Positions 32,297-40,497 of a DNA stretch of 64,000 nt are shown in pieces. Made by a program: the position numbers and the translations under genes. The DNA lies in contig JBLHVN010000001.1 in the NCBI GenBank assembly GCA_047630275.1, positions 496,001 to 560,000 on the forward strand, written 5' to 3'. This DNA comes from GCA-2720865 sp047630275. Its GTDB lineage: Bacteria; Bdellovibrionota; Bacteriovoracia; Bacteriovoracales; Bacteriovoracaceae. Each line of letters starts with the position of its first letter. Position 1 is the stretch's first letter. Under the pieces are notes generated by a model. It was not told the DNA's origin. It was given only the letters and a program-made list of their open reading frames with translations, and ran no database searches.

Positions 32297-33067
32297 ATGG
32301 ATATTGCAACCGTAATTGGTCTTCTTCTTTCAGTAGGTGCAGTCGCTGGCGCGATTTTAGCCGGTGGCGACGTCGGAGCCTTTATCGATGTACCTTCAGT
32401 GATTGTAGTTGGTCTAGGTGTTATTGGAACCACTTTTACGAAGTGGCCTATAGAAGTTGTTAAAAAGATTGTCGCCTTCGGTATGAAGACTGTCTTCTTT
32501 AGCCCAGCGGATCCAAAGGGAACCATTGATCAAATTAGTGAACTCGCAGAAACAGCAAGAAGAGAATCAGTTTTTGCCCTTGAGAAAGTACCAATTGAAG
32601 ATCCTTTCTTAAAGAAGGCCATGACTCTTGCTGCAGATAACAGACCACCAGAAGTTATAAGCGCCATCTTACAATTAGAGATTGATGCTATGGAAGAGCG
32701 TCATAAAGTTGGAATCGATGTCTTTCAAGGCGTCGCAGATGATGGTCCTGCTATGGGAATGATTGGAACCCTAATTGGTCTTGTGATCATGCTCGGGAAC
32801 TTATCTGATCAGGCCGCCATTGGTCCAGCCATGGCCGTTGCCCTTCTTACAACTTTTTACGGTGCGGTTTTAGCAAACGTTTTTGCTAACCCCATGAAAA
32901 ATAAACTCACTCAGAGATCTCAGATGGAGCAGACTAAGATGTCTATTATCATCGCAGGAACTCTAGGTATTGTTGCCGGTGAAAACCCAAGACTTATTAA
33001 AGAAAAACTTATCGCTTTTCTTCCTCCAGCAGAAAGAGATGTTGAAGAAAGTAGCGAAGAAGAATAG
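32297..33067 (+). CDS. motA: Flagellar motor stator protein MotA/PomA
   Basis: The 256-residue protein has four membrane segments. GGDVGAFIDVPSVIVVGLGV, the cytoplasmic loop with LPNLL-equivalent KAMTLAADNRPPEV and the GMIGTLIGLVIMLGNL segment follow MotA/PomA order; IGPAMAVALLTTFYGAVLANVFANP is the last membrane pair. It forms the stator channel with MotB and pushes on FliG. The pattern looks closer to PomA of sodium-driven motors than to E. coli MotA, but ion type cannot be decided here. Ribosome site AAGGATGG precedes the ATG, and a sigma-28-like promoter lies 36 bp upstream. motB follows after 10 bp. Confidence 0.95.
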   Translation: MDIATVIGLLLSVGAVAGAILAGGDVGAFIDVPSVIVVGLGVIGTTFTKWPIEVVKKIVAFGMKTVFFSPADPKGTIDQISELAETARRESVFALEKVPIEDPFLKKAMTLAADNRPPEVISAILQLEIDAMEERHKVGIDVFQGVADDGPAMGMIGTLIGLVIMLGNLSDQAAIGPAMAVALLTTFYGAVLANVFANPMKNKLTQRSQMEQTKMSIIIAGTLGIVAGENPRLIKEKLIAFLPPAERDVEESSEEE

Positions 33068-33077
33068 GAATTTATAA

Positions 33078-33905
33078 ATGGCCGATGACGCTGATTTTGT
33101 AGAAGAAGCAGAACAGAAATGTCCCGAGTGTCCTCCTGGATTACCAGGCTGGATGGCGACCTTTTCGGATCTGATCACTCTACTTTTGACATTCTTCGTT
33201 CTCCTTCTTTCTATGTCTAAGACGGAGTCAGCAAAATATGAAGCAGCCCTTGGTTCTATTAGAAATTCTTTTGGGGGGAACGTCCTCAAGCATGGTGAAG
33301 TTATTCAAAAAGGAAAGTCACCAGATAATTCACCAACAATGTTAGAAAGTCAGGAGCCCATTAAGCCTTTTCCCATTGATTTTTTAACAATGGAAGGGAT
33401 TCTTGATAAACATGAGATTAATAGAGAGTCTGATGAAGACCTAGATTCTATGAAGAATGATCTTGATCAATTCGATCTTGCTGAAGAAGCAGATGTTTAT
33501 GAGATGCCAGAAGGAATTAAAGTAAAGATTAAAGATAAGATCTATTTTGAAAAAGGCAGCATTAAGCCTTCTAAGATCTCAATTGCCGTCTACGATAAGA
33601 TGCTTCAGCTTCTTAAGAATAAAGACTGGGCCATTTTTGTCATAGGTCATGCTAGCCGCGGGGAAGAAGGAAGCAATAAAGATGCTTTTGAGTTAAGTGC
33701 CGCAAGGGCCACAGCAGTTTCTCGAACTCTAATTAAAGGTGGGGTTAGACCTGATAAGGTAACTACCGTTTTCTATGGAGATACAAGACCTGATAAGATC
33801 AAAGGGAATGTGGAAGGAACTTTCGATGAAAAACAAAGAAGAGTTGAATTCATTATCCGAAAGAGCGATCTTAGTGCTGAAGGGCATAAGGTTGAATCTC
33901 GTTAA
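33078..33905 (+). CDS. motB: Flagellar motor stator protein MotB/PomB
   Basis: The 275-residue protein has the plug/single membrane helix WMATFSDLITLLLTFFVLLL with the essential ion-binding Asp31. After a ~110-residue linker comes an OmpA/MotB peptidoglycan-binding domain (residues ~165-265) with IYFEKGSIKPS, VIGHASRGEEG, LSAARATAVSRTLI and VFYGDTRP. It anchors the stator to the wall. CPECPPGLPG before the helix has two cysteines, a feature shared by many delta-type MotB proteins. It forms an operon with motA, with AGGAA as ribosome site. Confidence 0.95.
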   Translation: MADDADFVEEAEQKCPECPPGLPGWMATFSDLITLLLTFFVLLLSMSKTESAKYEAALGSIRNSFGGNVLKHGEVIQKGKSPDNSPTMLESQEPIKPFPIDFLTMEGILDKHEINRESDEDLDSMKNDLDQFDLAEEADVYEMPEGIKVKIKDKIYFEKGSIKPSKISIAVYDKMLQLLKNKDWAIFVIGHASRGEEGSNKDAFELSAARATAVSRTLIKGGVRPDKVTTVFYGDTRPDKIKGNVEGTFDEKQRRVEFIIRKSDLSAEGHKVESR

Positions 33906-33908
33906 TTC

Positions 33909-34760
33909 ATGAAGATATCAATTTCATTAATTCAAGACTTAGAAGATCTTTATCAGGATCTTCTAAAACCTCTTGGGCTTTCAAAGAGTCAGTATAAAAA
34001 ATCTGGAATGAAGAAGAACCTAAGCTTTAAGAAAGGGGCCCTCCTAGAGCTTCCGGTTGACCTCCTTCGAAATGGAGAGGTTAACCCTATTTACGAGGGC
34101 AATGACATAGAAATCCTTAGTGAGGATCAATACTTCATCGTCCTATCTAAGCCTTTTGGTATTCATGGGCACCCCCAGTCTTACGCTGAGACAGAAACGG
34201 TCTTAAATTTTTTAAATTATAAGAAGCTTTGCCCTGCCTTCGGTGGAGCAGAGAGGGGACTGCTGTATCGGTTAGATAAAGAAACCTCCGGTGTTCTTAT
34301 CCTGGCCAAGGATGAGACCGTCTTTAATGAACTACGAGACAACTTCTCTGAATTGGCTAAAGAAAAGATCTACATAGCCATTGTTGAAGGGAAGTTAACC
34401 GAACTTGGGGAGAAGAGGCACTTTCTAAAAGGAAGTGAAGTTAAAGGTTCTAAGCAAAAAGAATCAACTGAGGGCAGTGAGGCTAGGTTAAGCATTATCT
34501 CTAGCTTTTACAATAGCGAGAAAGACTGTTCTTTAGTGAAGATTAAGCTTGAAACTGGTCTTCGACATCAGATCAGGGCTCAGCTTTCAATAGAAGGTTT
34601 TCCTATACTAGGTGATGAGCTCTATGGTGGAAACAAGGAAGAGAGGATCTATCTTCACGCTTATAATTATTCTCTTGAGTATAAAGGAGATAGGTATTCT
34701 TATGAAGATAAGACGGCCTTACTTTTTGATAAGTTCTTTGACCTCGACAGTTGCCTGTAA
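33909..34760 (+). CDS. RluA-family pseudouridine synthase
   Basis: The 283-residue protein carries YRLDKETSG with catalytic Asp123, preceded by FIVLSKPFGIHGHP and followed by KIYIAIVEGKL and LETGLRHQIRAQL, the standard RluA-family blocks. It isomerises uridine to pseudouridine in rRNA or tRNA; the exact site cannot be deduced. The N-terminal ~60 residues replace the usual S4 domain with a short S4-like remnant (SKSQYKKSGMKK). It starts 3 bp after motB, so it is likely read from the motAB transcript. The last 42 bp overlap the converging gene. Confidence 0.9.
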   Translation: MKISISLIQDLEDLYQDLLKPLGLSKSQYKKSGMKKNLSFKKGALLELPVDLLRNGEVNPIYEGNDIEILSEDQYFIVLSKPFGIHGHPQSYAETETVLNFLNYKKLCPAFGGAERGLLYRLDKETSGVLILAKDETVFNELRDNFSELAKEKIYIAIVEGKLTELGEKRHFLKGSEVKGSKQKESTEGSEARLSIISSFYNSEKDCSLVKIKLETGLRHQIRAQLSIEGFPILGDELYGGNKEERIYLHAYNYSLEYKGDRYSYEDKTALLFDKFFDLDSCL

Positions 34761-35213
34761 GTGGCTCATGAGCATTTTTTTATTCTTAATCGTTGCAAAT
34801 TTAACCACAAACTTGCCCTCAGAGCGCGCACCAACTTCTAACTTAGGATGAACATAACGAATGCTTACCCAAGGGGTTCTCTCTAAATTATCACTAGGGG
34901 AGTTCTTTGCAATAAAGACTAAAGTATTAGCGAGTTCTCTATAAACGATTCTTCTAACTGTCTCTAAATCAGTAGGTTCTTTCTCTGAAACCACATGAGC
35001 AACGGCCAGGTTTAAGTTCTCTCCGTCACAGCTAGTTGTCCAGCCTCCCGATATTCTGCGGTCGAGCATGACCAGAACGGCCTTACAAGAAGTGGGCTTT
35101 AAACGGTCCCTATTCCATAATCCACCGTCGGTGAAAGTGTTCATAAGAAAGATCGACATAAGTAAAATGCCAATGGCCAGAATAGGTTTGTTCATCAATG
35201 ATTTCAAAAACAT
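34719..35213 (-). CDS. Membrane-anchored protein of unknown function (164 aa)
   Basis: One N-terminal hydrophobic segment (ILAIGILLMSIFLMNTF) is followed by a likely periplasmic domain with two cysteines (TSCKAV, TTSCDG). ATG codons at 35213 and 35195 are both possible starts. I recognise no family; the phrase LNLAVAHVVSEKEPTD and the beta-rich tail suggest a small globular domain. The final 42 bp lie antisense to the end of the pseudouridine synthase, a sizeable convergent overlap. Confidence 0.65.
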   Translation of the reverse strand: MFLKSLMNKPILAIGILLMSIFLMNTFTDGGLWNRDRLKPTSCKAVLVMLDRRISGGWTTSCDGENLNLAVAHVVSEKEPTDLETVRRIVYRELANTLVFIAKNSPSDNLERTPWVSIRYVHPKLEVGARSEGKFVVKFATIKNKKMLMSHLQATVEVKELIKK

Positions 35214-35336
35214 ACCTTAATTATAGGGGCTAGAACGAAAAAAATCATTAAAGTAAAGTTGCCCAATACCCGACAAGTTTACTGTGTTAATTATGGTGCT
35301 AAATCACTAATTTTGCTGAGCACCTGAAGGATTTTA

Positions 35337-36329
35337 ATGAGTTTACCAATTTTCAATAATCAATTTTGGGCCATCTTAAAGAGTATTGATGAATTAACTG
35401 AGATGACTGAACTTGAAAGCTTTTTAGCAGAATTCTCAGGCAAAGACTTTAATTGCGAGCTTATCTACGATGTCATCCAGTTCTTAAGCGAGCATAATTA
35501 TCCCGTTCAGATTGAAGAAGTCGAAGGGGAGAAGTATTTGATTCCTAATTCAAAGCAGGAGAAGGTTCAGTTCTCTCTAAGCTTCTCTGATTGGATTGCT
35601 TTACAGGCTCATTTCCCCCTTCTTAATACTTATAGAGAACATGATTTTAGTAAATCAATCCATAAGGCCTTCGCTGATATTTCAGCTAAGTATCCCGCCT
35701 TTGATATTAATAATAATAGCGATTCAAATGAAGAATTGAGTTTTTGTTTTAAAGAAAATTTATCTGATTTACTCCTTAAATACGTCAATCATATTGAAGA
35801 AGCTTTTAAGAAAGAGGCTCTTCTTCTTGTGACTGTAGGAAAAAAGACTTTTGAGATCCACCCACATAAATTGATAATGTTGGAAGGGGATCTTAGCTTA
35901 GTCGGTGAAGAAACAATTGACCGTTGCCTAGTTTCTTACGCCCTTGATGAAGTCACTAAGATTAAGTTAAATAGTATCAACGATTACACGCCGAACTATA
36001 GCCGCTTTGAAGTGAATGAGTTTATCATGGCCATTCGAGCCGTTTCAGGTCGAGAAGAAAGGCTTGTTCTTAAGATAGATCAAAATAACCCTGTTAACTT
36101 AAACCCTGCTTATCAGTTCTTAGGTCATCCTTATATGACGGCAAACTCTGAAGGTGACTTCATCTGGGCAGCTTCCGTTGAAATTTCTTCACCATTATAC
36201 GATTGGCTTATTAGCATGGGGGATAATGTTGAGATCCTAGATCCAGCAGGGGTGAGATCAGAGTTTCAAAAATACCGTGAAATTAAATTAAAGGATTTGG
36301 AAAAAAAGAATTTGAAAAAGGCTTCATAG
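35337..36329 (+). CDS. WYL-domain transcriptional regulator
   Basis: The 330-residue protein has an N-terminal region (CELIYDVIQFLSEHNYPVQIEEVEGEKYLIP) resembling a degenerate winged HTH. The middle carries HPHKLIMLEGDLSLVGEETIDRCLVSYALDEVTKIKL, which aligns with the WYL beta-barrel where the typical line is P..l....g..yLvg.......r.f.ldRI..v. The end WLISMGDNVEILDPAGVRSEF is the characteristic WYL C-terminal extension (WCX). WYL proteins sense ligands or nucleic acids and regulate transcription, often of DNA damage or defence genes. AAGGA precedes the ATG. The next gene follows after 15 bp. Confidence 0.8.
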   Translation: MSLPIFNNQFWAILKSIDELTEMTELESFLAEFSGKDFNCELIYDVIQFLSEHNYPVQIEEVEGEKYLIPNSKQEKVQFSLSFSDWIALQAHFPLLNTYREHDFSKSIHKAFADISAKYPAFDINNNSDSNEELSFCFKENLSDLLLKYVNHIEEAFKKEALLLVTVGKKTFEIHPHKLIMLEGDLSLVGEETIDRCLVSYALDEVTKIKLNSINDYTPNYSRFEVNEFIMAIRAVSGREERLVLKIDQNNPVNLNPAYQFLGHPYMTANSEGDFIWAASVEISSPLYDWLISMGDNVEILDPAGVRSEFQKYREIKLKDLEKKNLKKAS

Positions 36330-36344
36330 ATGTAAAACTTAATT

Positions 36345-36944
36345 GTGGATCAAAAGCTTTCTAAAAATTTCTTTCTCATCTCTTTTTTGCCAGCAATAGC
36401 TTATTGGTATTTAGAAGAAAACTACCCTATACGAATCGCTGTAACTGGTGGGCTTATCTTGGCCTTTCTTGAAATTAGTTTAGAGAAGATCTTCACTAAG
36501 CATATTCATGGAATATCTAAATTTAATTTTTTCTTATTATTATTGCTAGGTGGACTTTCACTCTTAGGAGATGAAGGCCTTTGGTTTAAGCTCCAGCCTT
36601 TTTTTACTGGCGTAATCATGGGGGGCTATCTTCTCTTTAAGCAATGGAGAGGTATTGGTCTTATGGAAGAGATGATGATCGCTATGATGGACGAAGCGAG
36701 AAGGCCTCCTACTTTTATCATTAGAACTCTTGAACTACATTCTAGTGTCTTTTTTCTTCTTTACGGAATCTTCATGGGCTACGTGGCCATCTACCTTTCA
36801 AGTGACCGCTGGATCTTCTTTAAGACCGCAGGGTTTTACCTTGTCTTTATCGGATTCTTTTTGATTGAGCTTGTTTATATAAGGCTTAAAATGAAAAGGA
36901 TGATTGAAAATCAAAGGAAGGCAGAACTGCTTAAGAAGTTCTAG
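36345..36944 (+). CDS. YciB/IspZ-like inner membrane protein
   Basis: The 199-residue protein has about five membrane helices. FFLISFLPAIAYWYLEENYPIRIAV, the ALI-type second helix, LLLLGGLSLLGDEGLWFKLQPFF and GVIMGGYLLFKQWRG resemble the septation protein A (YciB) family, which is linked to envelope synthesis. The start codon GTG 36345 has no good ribosome site, so it could lie a few codons off. It is probably cotranscribed with the WYL regulator. The TAG stop overlaps the metzincin gene stop (CTAG). Confidence 0.65.
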   Translation: MDQKLSKNFFLISFLPAIAYWYLEENYPIRIAVTGGLILAFLEISLEKIFTKHIHGISKFNFFLLLLLGGLSLLGDEGLWFKLQPFFTGVIMGGYLLFKQWRGIGLMEEMMIAMMDEARRPPTFIIRTLELHSSVFFLLYGIFMGYVAIYLSSDRWIFFKTAGFYLVFIGFFLIELVYIRLKMKRMIENQRKAELLKKF

Positions 36945-37735
36945 AATAGTGGATCGTAAAGCTCTCTTGATAACTCTTTATCCCTCTCACTTAGTTCAGG
37001 GGGAGACTGTGGAATCTTCTTTTTTATAATGGCGTGTACGTAGCAGTAGTTCATTATTGAAAAGGGATCATAAGCACCACTGATCTTAGCTGTCTCGCTC
37101 ATTGTTTCTTGTCTGCTTTTAAATTTATTACAGTTAGGGTCTTCTTGCATTTCATCCCGTCCATGTTCATGTCTAAAGGAGAGGATATGCCCGAGCTCAT
37201 GTAATAAAACATAGGGAAGAGATTCTTCAAAGAAGATATTAGTTTGATGATTATACTGAACAGGCTTTAAGTTTAAGAGAACATAGTGCTTACTAAAAGA
37301 GCGGACTGTTTTAAACTCTCTTTTAAACATATTAGGATAGACGACCTTTCCAAAATAGCCAACACTGGCCTTGCCATAAGGAATTCGTTTCTTCGTTGAT
37401 TTTCCTATTTTTGGTTGAACAGGAATAATATAGATATCTGAAGAAGGGGCCTTGCTACAATCTTGACCACCTACAAAGTGGATAATGGTATCTCTTGGGT
37501 TAAATTGTTCCTGAACAACTTGATCTAAGTTTTCTCGGTAACTCTGAGGGATCTTGGCCAAAGCAAAGTCATAGGACTTTCTATCAAAAGAGGTCTTCTT
37601 GATCAGCCTCTCTTTGTCCACATAGCAATACTTGATAGCCGCTTTTTGCCATAAGACTTCTGGCTCATAAACGGATGAATTGGCCATAAAAGGAATACAG
37701 CCCAGAAGTAATGAGAAAATTAAGCAAGATTTCAT
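36941..37735 (-). CDS. Exported metzincin-type zinc metalloprotease
   Basis: The 264-residue protein starts with a signal peptide (CLIFSLLLGCIPFMANS); the cysteine before IPFM is not a good lipobox. The active-site helix LLHELGHILSFRHEHGR gives zinc ligands His179, His183 and His189 with catalytic Glu180, the HExxHxxxxxH pattern of metzincins, and SIMNY is the Met-turn. The Gly normally at the seventh position is Ser. The family could be M12-like (astacin) or matrixin-like. A perfect TATAAT sits 6 bp upstream of the ATG with no ribosome site, which suggests a leaderless mRNA. Extracellular or periplasmic peptidase activity is expected. Confidence 0.85.
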   Translation of the reverse strand: MKSCLIFSLLLGCIPFMANSSVYEPEVLWQKAAIKYCYVDKERLIKKTSFDRKSYDFALAKIPQSYRENLDQVVQEQFNPRDTIIHFVGGQDCSKAPSSDIYIIPVQPKIGKSTKKRIPYGKASVGYFGKVVYPNMFKREFKTVRSFSKHYVLLNLKPVQYNHQTNIFFEESLPYVLLHELGHILSFRHEHGRDEMQEDPNCNKFKSRQETMSETAKISGAYDPFSIMNYCYVHAIIKKKIPQSPPELSERDKELSRELYDPLF

Positions 37736-37741
37736 AAGAAG

Positions 37742-37747
37742 ATTATA
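37742..37747 (-). promoter_or_regulatory. -10 element immediately before the metzincin ATG
   Basis: TATAAT (minus strand 37747-37742) is followed by CTTCTT and then ATG at 37735. Transcription would begin at or next to the A of the start codon. No clear -35 hexamer is present. Confidence 0.45.
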
Positions 37748-37785
37748 TCTAAAGGCTAAAAATTAAGGGGTGGGAAGTAAAGCTT

Positions 37786-37828
37786 ACAGGGCCCTGTTAG
37801 GATTACAACACCCGTTATATTAGGTGTT
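37786..37828. promoter_or_regulatory. Two dyads between divergent genes
   Basis: ACAGGGCCCTGT (37786-37797) is a perfect 12-bp palindrome. AACACC (37807-37812) and GGTGTT (37823-37828) flank a 10-nt loop. Both lie in the control region between the metzincin gene and the gene at 37940 and are operator candidates. Confidence 0.4.
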
Positions 37829-37939
37829 TATAGGCTCTATTGACAGATTTTACCCCTTTTTGGCAACAAAGACTCTAGGAGGGGCTTATCTCTTTTGCTA
37901 GAAAGGCTTTGATTATTCAACTTATCTTGGGAGAGAGAT

Positions 37940-38464
37940 ATGACTAAGACTTTTCGTGTAATGATTTTTAGTTTCTTCTTATTAATGAGTTCAAACGCCT
38001 TTGCCGTTCAAGGTAAGATCGAGAGGAATTTTTTAGAGAAGATACAAAGGCAGCTAGATCAAACTCAAGTAGAAGTGAGAGAAGAGTTAAATTCTTTTAG
38101 TGATGAAGAGCTTATGGAAAAGTATGGAGATGTCATCCTAGAGATTATTTATTCTGATTCAACCTTAGTTTCAAAAGCAGGGCTTTCAATTGACGAAGGA
38201 ATTAGAGGAAATGTTGAGCTTCTTTTTTCAGATAAGACCAAAGACTTTCTTCTAGAGTCGGCTACATTAAGATTAGAAGAAGCAGGTTCTGTAAAAAACT
38301 TTAAGAGATTAGCATCAAAGAAAGAGAAAGCACTTACAAGTAAGAATAAGGGCCTAGGCAGAGTTTTGACAGTAATGGTGTCTTACATAACTCTTCCTTT
38401 TTTCTTAATCTTTGGCCCGTGGGGATGGGTTTATTGGAGTGTTCTTTTTGGTTACTGGAGTTAG
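37940..38464 (+). CDS. Exported or membrane protein of unknown function (174 aa)
   Basis: A signal peptide (MIFSFFLLMSSNAFA) is followed by a charged helical region (IERNFLEKIQRQLDQTQVEVREELN; SDEELMEKYGDVILEIIY) and a C-terminal membrane segment (VMVSYITLPFFLIFGPWGWVYWSVLFGYW). The mature part is therefore probably periplasmic and tethered to the inner membrane by its C-terminus. I do not recognise it. The ribosome site is GGGAGAGAG. A strong terminator follows, so this is a single-gene unit. Confidence 0.75.
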   Translation: MTKTFRVMIFSFFLLMSSNAFAVQGKIERNFLEKIQRQLDQTQVEVREELNSFSDEELMEKYGDVILEIIYSDSTLVSKAGLSIDEGIRGNVELLFSDKTKDFLLESATLRLEEAGSVKNFKRLASKKEKALTSKNKGLGRVLTVMVSYITLPFFLIFGPWGWVYWSVLFGYWS

Positions 38465-38473
38465 GTAACCTTT

Positions 38474-38509
38474 AAAACGCGCTATTTTAAAAGAATAGCG
38501 CGTTTATTT
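38474..38509 (+). terminator. Strong rho-independent terminator
   Basis: AAACGCGCTATT (38475-38486) pairs with AATAGCGCGTTT (38494-38505) over 12 bp, flanked by A-rich and T-rich tails, so it may work on both strands. Confidence 0.85.
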
Positions 38510-38568
38510 GACCGTCCCATCTATCCTTCCTAGAATAAAACCACTTAAATTTATACTTCGAGAAAAAA

Positions 38569-38937
38569 ATGGAATTCAATTTTATTAAGATCTTTGGCGG
38601 TGGAAAGACCCTTGTTGAAGTCGGTCTCTTCGTCCCTGATAGTGTTGATCATATCCTCTTGGCCTTTGGCTCAGGAGATCAATCTAAAGAGGTGGTTTCT
38701 GAATCTCTTAATCATCTACTTGGTGTTGCTGCTAAAGATAATAGGCTAATCTTGGCTCCCACGGCTCCGGAAGGAGTTCTCTTTCACGAAGGTTCTGAAA
38801 AGTTTATTCCTAAGATCTTAGAAGTGTTCTTTACCAGTTTAGAACAACAGCCTCGAAAAATGGATATCATAGGAGTTGGAGAGGGAGAGAAGTCTGCAGA
38901 ATTGATAAAGTCTCTTTACCCAGAACTCTTTCTTTAA
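38569..38937 (+). CDS. Short alpha/beta-hydrolase-like protein lacking the nucleophile
   Basis: The 122 residues read like part of an alpha/beta hydrolase: LILAPTAPEGVLFHEG, then KMDIIGVGEGEKSAELIKSLYPELF, which parallels the nucleophile elbow and the ...A...YPELF helix of esterases. The elbow is GVGEG (near residue 102), with Gly where the catalytic Ser should be, and there is no room for the Asp/His part of a triad. It is either a degenerate remnant or a non-enzymatic binding domain. Only a weak ribosome site precedes the ATG. It ends 1 bp before the converging pheA stop. Confidence 0.6.
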   Translation: MEFNFIKIFGGGKTLVEVGLFVPDSVDHILLAFGSGDQSKEVVSESLNHLLGVAAKDNRLILAPTAPEGVLFHEGSEKFIPKILEVFFTSLEQQPRKMDIIGVGEGEKSAELIKSLYPELFL

Positions 38938-38938
38938 A

Positions 38939-39763
38939 TTATTTTGAAGCCACAGGATAGCTGCCAAGAACCTTAATATGACTGGCATCTTCTTTTAGGT
39001 TTCTTAATGTCTCAATAACTTTCTTATCTGTTAAAGCACCCATAAAATCCACAAAGAAGACATAAGCAAATGGGTTCTCCGGTATAGGTCTAGATTCTAA
39101 TCTTGTAAGATTAATATCAGCTTTTGCAAATTGCTGAAGGCAACCTAATAGAGCTCCGGGATGGTGTTTTGTGGAAAAGGCAATGCTTGTTTTCTCTTGG
39201 CGGATTCCATCTGGAATATGATCCTCTTTAACAAAGACTTGAAACCGGGTGATATTATGCTTAACCTTTTGAACATCATCATCGAGGATCTCAAGCCCAT
39301 AGTACTCGGCACAAAGCCTTGAAGAGATAGTCCCTTGATCAACGGATTTACGTTCCACTAAGTTCTTAGAAGCCCCGGCAGTATCAAAATCGGGAATGGC
39401 CTTTATATTATGTTTATTCAAAAAATCTCGGCATTGCTCTAAAGCTACCGGATGACTATGAACAGTTTTTAAATCTTTTAAATGAACTCCAGGTCTCGCC
39501 ATAAGGCAGTGATGAATGGGGAGGTAGAGCTCTCCTATGACAAAGAATCTATGCTGATAAAGTAGGTCCATATTAATGGCGACGTTCCCTGCGATAGAGT
39601 TTTCAACAGGAAGGATTCCCATGGCCACTTCTTCTGATTCGAGGGCGTCTCCGACTTGCTCAGAGAGCTCATAGCCTACAGCTTCAACCTTAGTTTCACC
39701 AAAGAATTGATAAAGGGCCTCTTCAGAATAGGCGCCCCTTGTTCCTTGAAAGGCAATCTTCAT
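38939..39763 (-). CDS. pheA: Prephenate dehydratase
   Basis: The 274-residue enzyme converts prephenate to phenylpyruvate for phenylalanine synthesis. The catalytic domain has FQGTRGAYSEEAL, ILPVENSIAGNV, VHSHPVALEQC and the NITRF motif with the essential Thr-Arg-Phe. The C-terminal ACT domain (TSIAFSTKHHPGALLGCLQQFA, NLTRLESRPI) includes the GALL and ESRP elements that bind phenylalanine for feedback inhibition. It lacks a fused chorismate mutase, which is supplied by the first gene of the operon. Its ATG overlaps the tyrA stop by 4 bp. Confidence 0.95.
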   Translation of the reverse strand: MKIAFQGTRGAYSEEALYQFFGETKVEAVGYELSEQVGDALESEEVAMGILPVENSIAGNVAINMDLLYQHRFFVIGELYLPIHHCLMARPGVHLKDLKTVHSHPVALEQCRDFLNKHNIKAIPDFDTAGASKNLVERKSVDQGTISSRLCAEYYGLEILDDDVQKVKHNITRFQVFVKEDHIPDGIRQEKTSIAFSTKHHPGALLGCLQQFAKADINLTRLESRPIPENPFAYVFFVDFMGALTDKKVIETLRNLKEDASHIKVLGSYPVASK

Positions 39764-40497
39764 TCAGTAATCCTTTTATTCACCTTAGCTAAGGATTCTA
39801 AGAATTCTTCCCGAGTGCTTTCACTATAAGAATTGTATTTATTCATATCGACAAAGAGTTGCCAGGAATCATTTTCAACGGTTTCAAGAATCTTCATCAA
39901 CCTTCTATATCCCTTGGTATCAATGGCCAATTCTTTAGTGCCAAGCTCCATAAGAGTTCGGCCGATAAAATGAGTTAGCAAAAGTGAATGACTAATTTCT
40001 TCATCATGCTTGTCTGCCGTAGATTCAATGACTTTTAATCCATGATTATTTAGATAGTTCTTAATATCAGTATAAAGCTTATCTTCCATACGGGCCTTGC
40101 AAAGAACAATCTTGCAACCAAAGAGAGATTCTTTAGCTGAGTCAGGACCAAACATTGGGTGAGTGCCTAATACTTGAATTTCTTGTGGAAGGATCTCCAG
40201 CATCTTATCGATAGGGTGCTTTTTCACAGAACAAACATCGGCGATTAAAGTTCCTGCTTTTAAAAAAGGCTTCATTTCAATAAGGGCATTTTCAAGTTCG
40301 CTAATAGGAACAAAGGGGATGACAATGGGAGAGTCGCAAGCTTCTTCTAAAGTGCCAAGAGTTGCCCCTAACTCTTTAATCATCTTCTCTGTTGTCTCGT
40401 CTGGAAACTTCTCATAGACAATGACATCGGCGTCTTGAGCTACATATTTAGTAATAAGCCTACCAAGGCGGCCAAAGCCTATTATTCCAAGTTTCAT
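39760..40497 (-). CDS. tyrA: Prephenate/arogenate dehydrogenase
   Basis: The 245-residue NAD(P)-dependent enzyme makes 4-hydroxyphenylpyruvate or tyrosine. The N-terminal Rossmann fold has LGIIGFGRLGRL (GxGxxG). VCSVKKHPIDKM, LGTHPMFGPDSA (catalytic His) and the helical domain SHSLLLTHFIGRTL follow TyrA order. Whether it prefers prephenate or arogenate cannot be told. It is shorter than E. coli TyrA because no mutase is fused. ATGA overlaps join it to the aminotransferase upstream and pheA downstream. Confidence 0.9.
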   Translation of the reverse strand: MKLGIIGFGRLGRLITKYVAQDADVIVYEKFPDETTEKMIKELGATLGTLEEACDSPIVIPFVPISELENALIEMKPFLKAGTLIADVCSVKKHPIDKMLEILPQEIQVLGTHPMFGPDSAKESLFGCKIVLCKARMEDKLYTDIKNYLNNHGLKVIESTADKHDEEISHSLLLTHFIGRTLMELGTKELAIDTKGYRRLMKILETVENDSWQLFVDMNKYNSYSESTREEFLESLAKVNKRITE

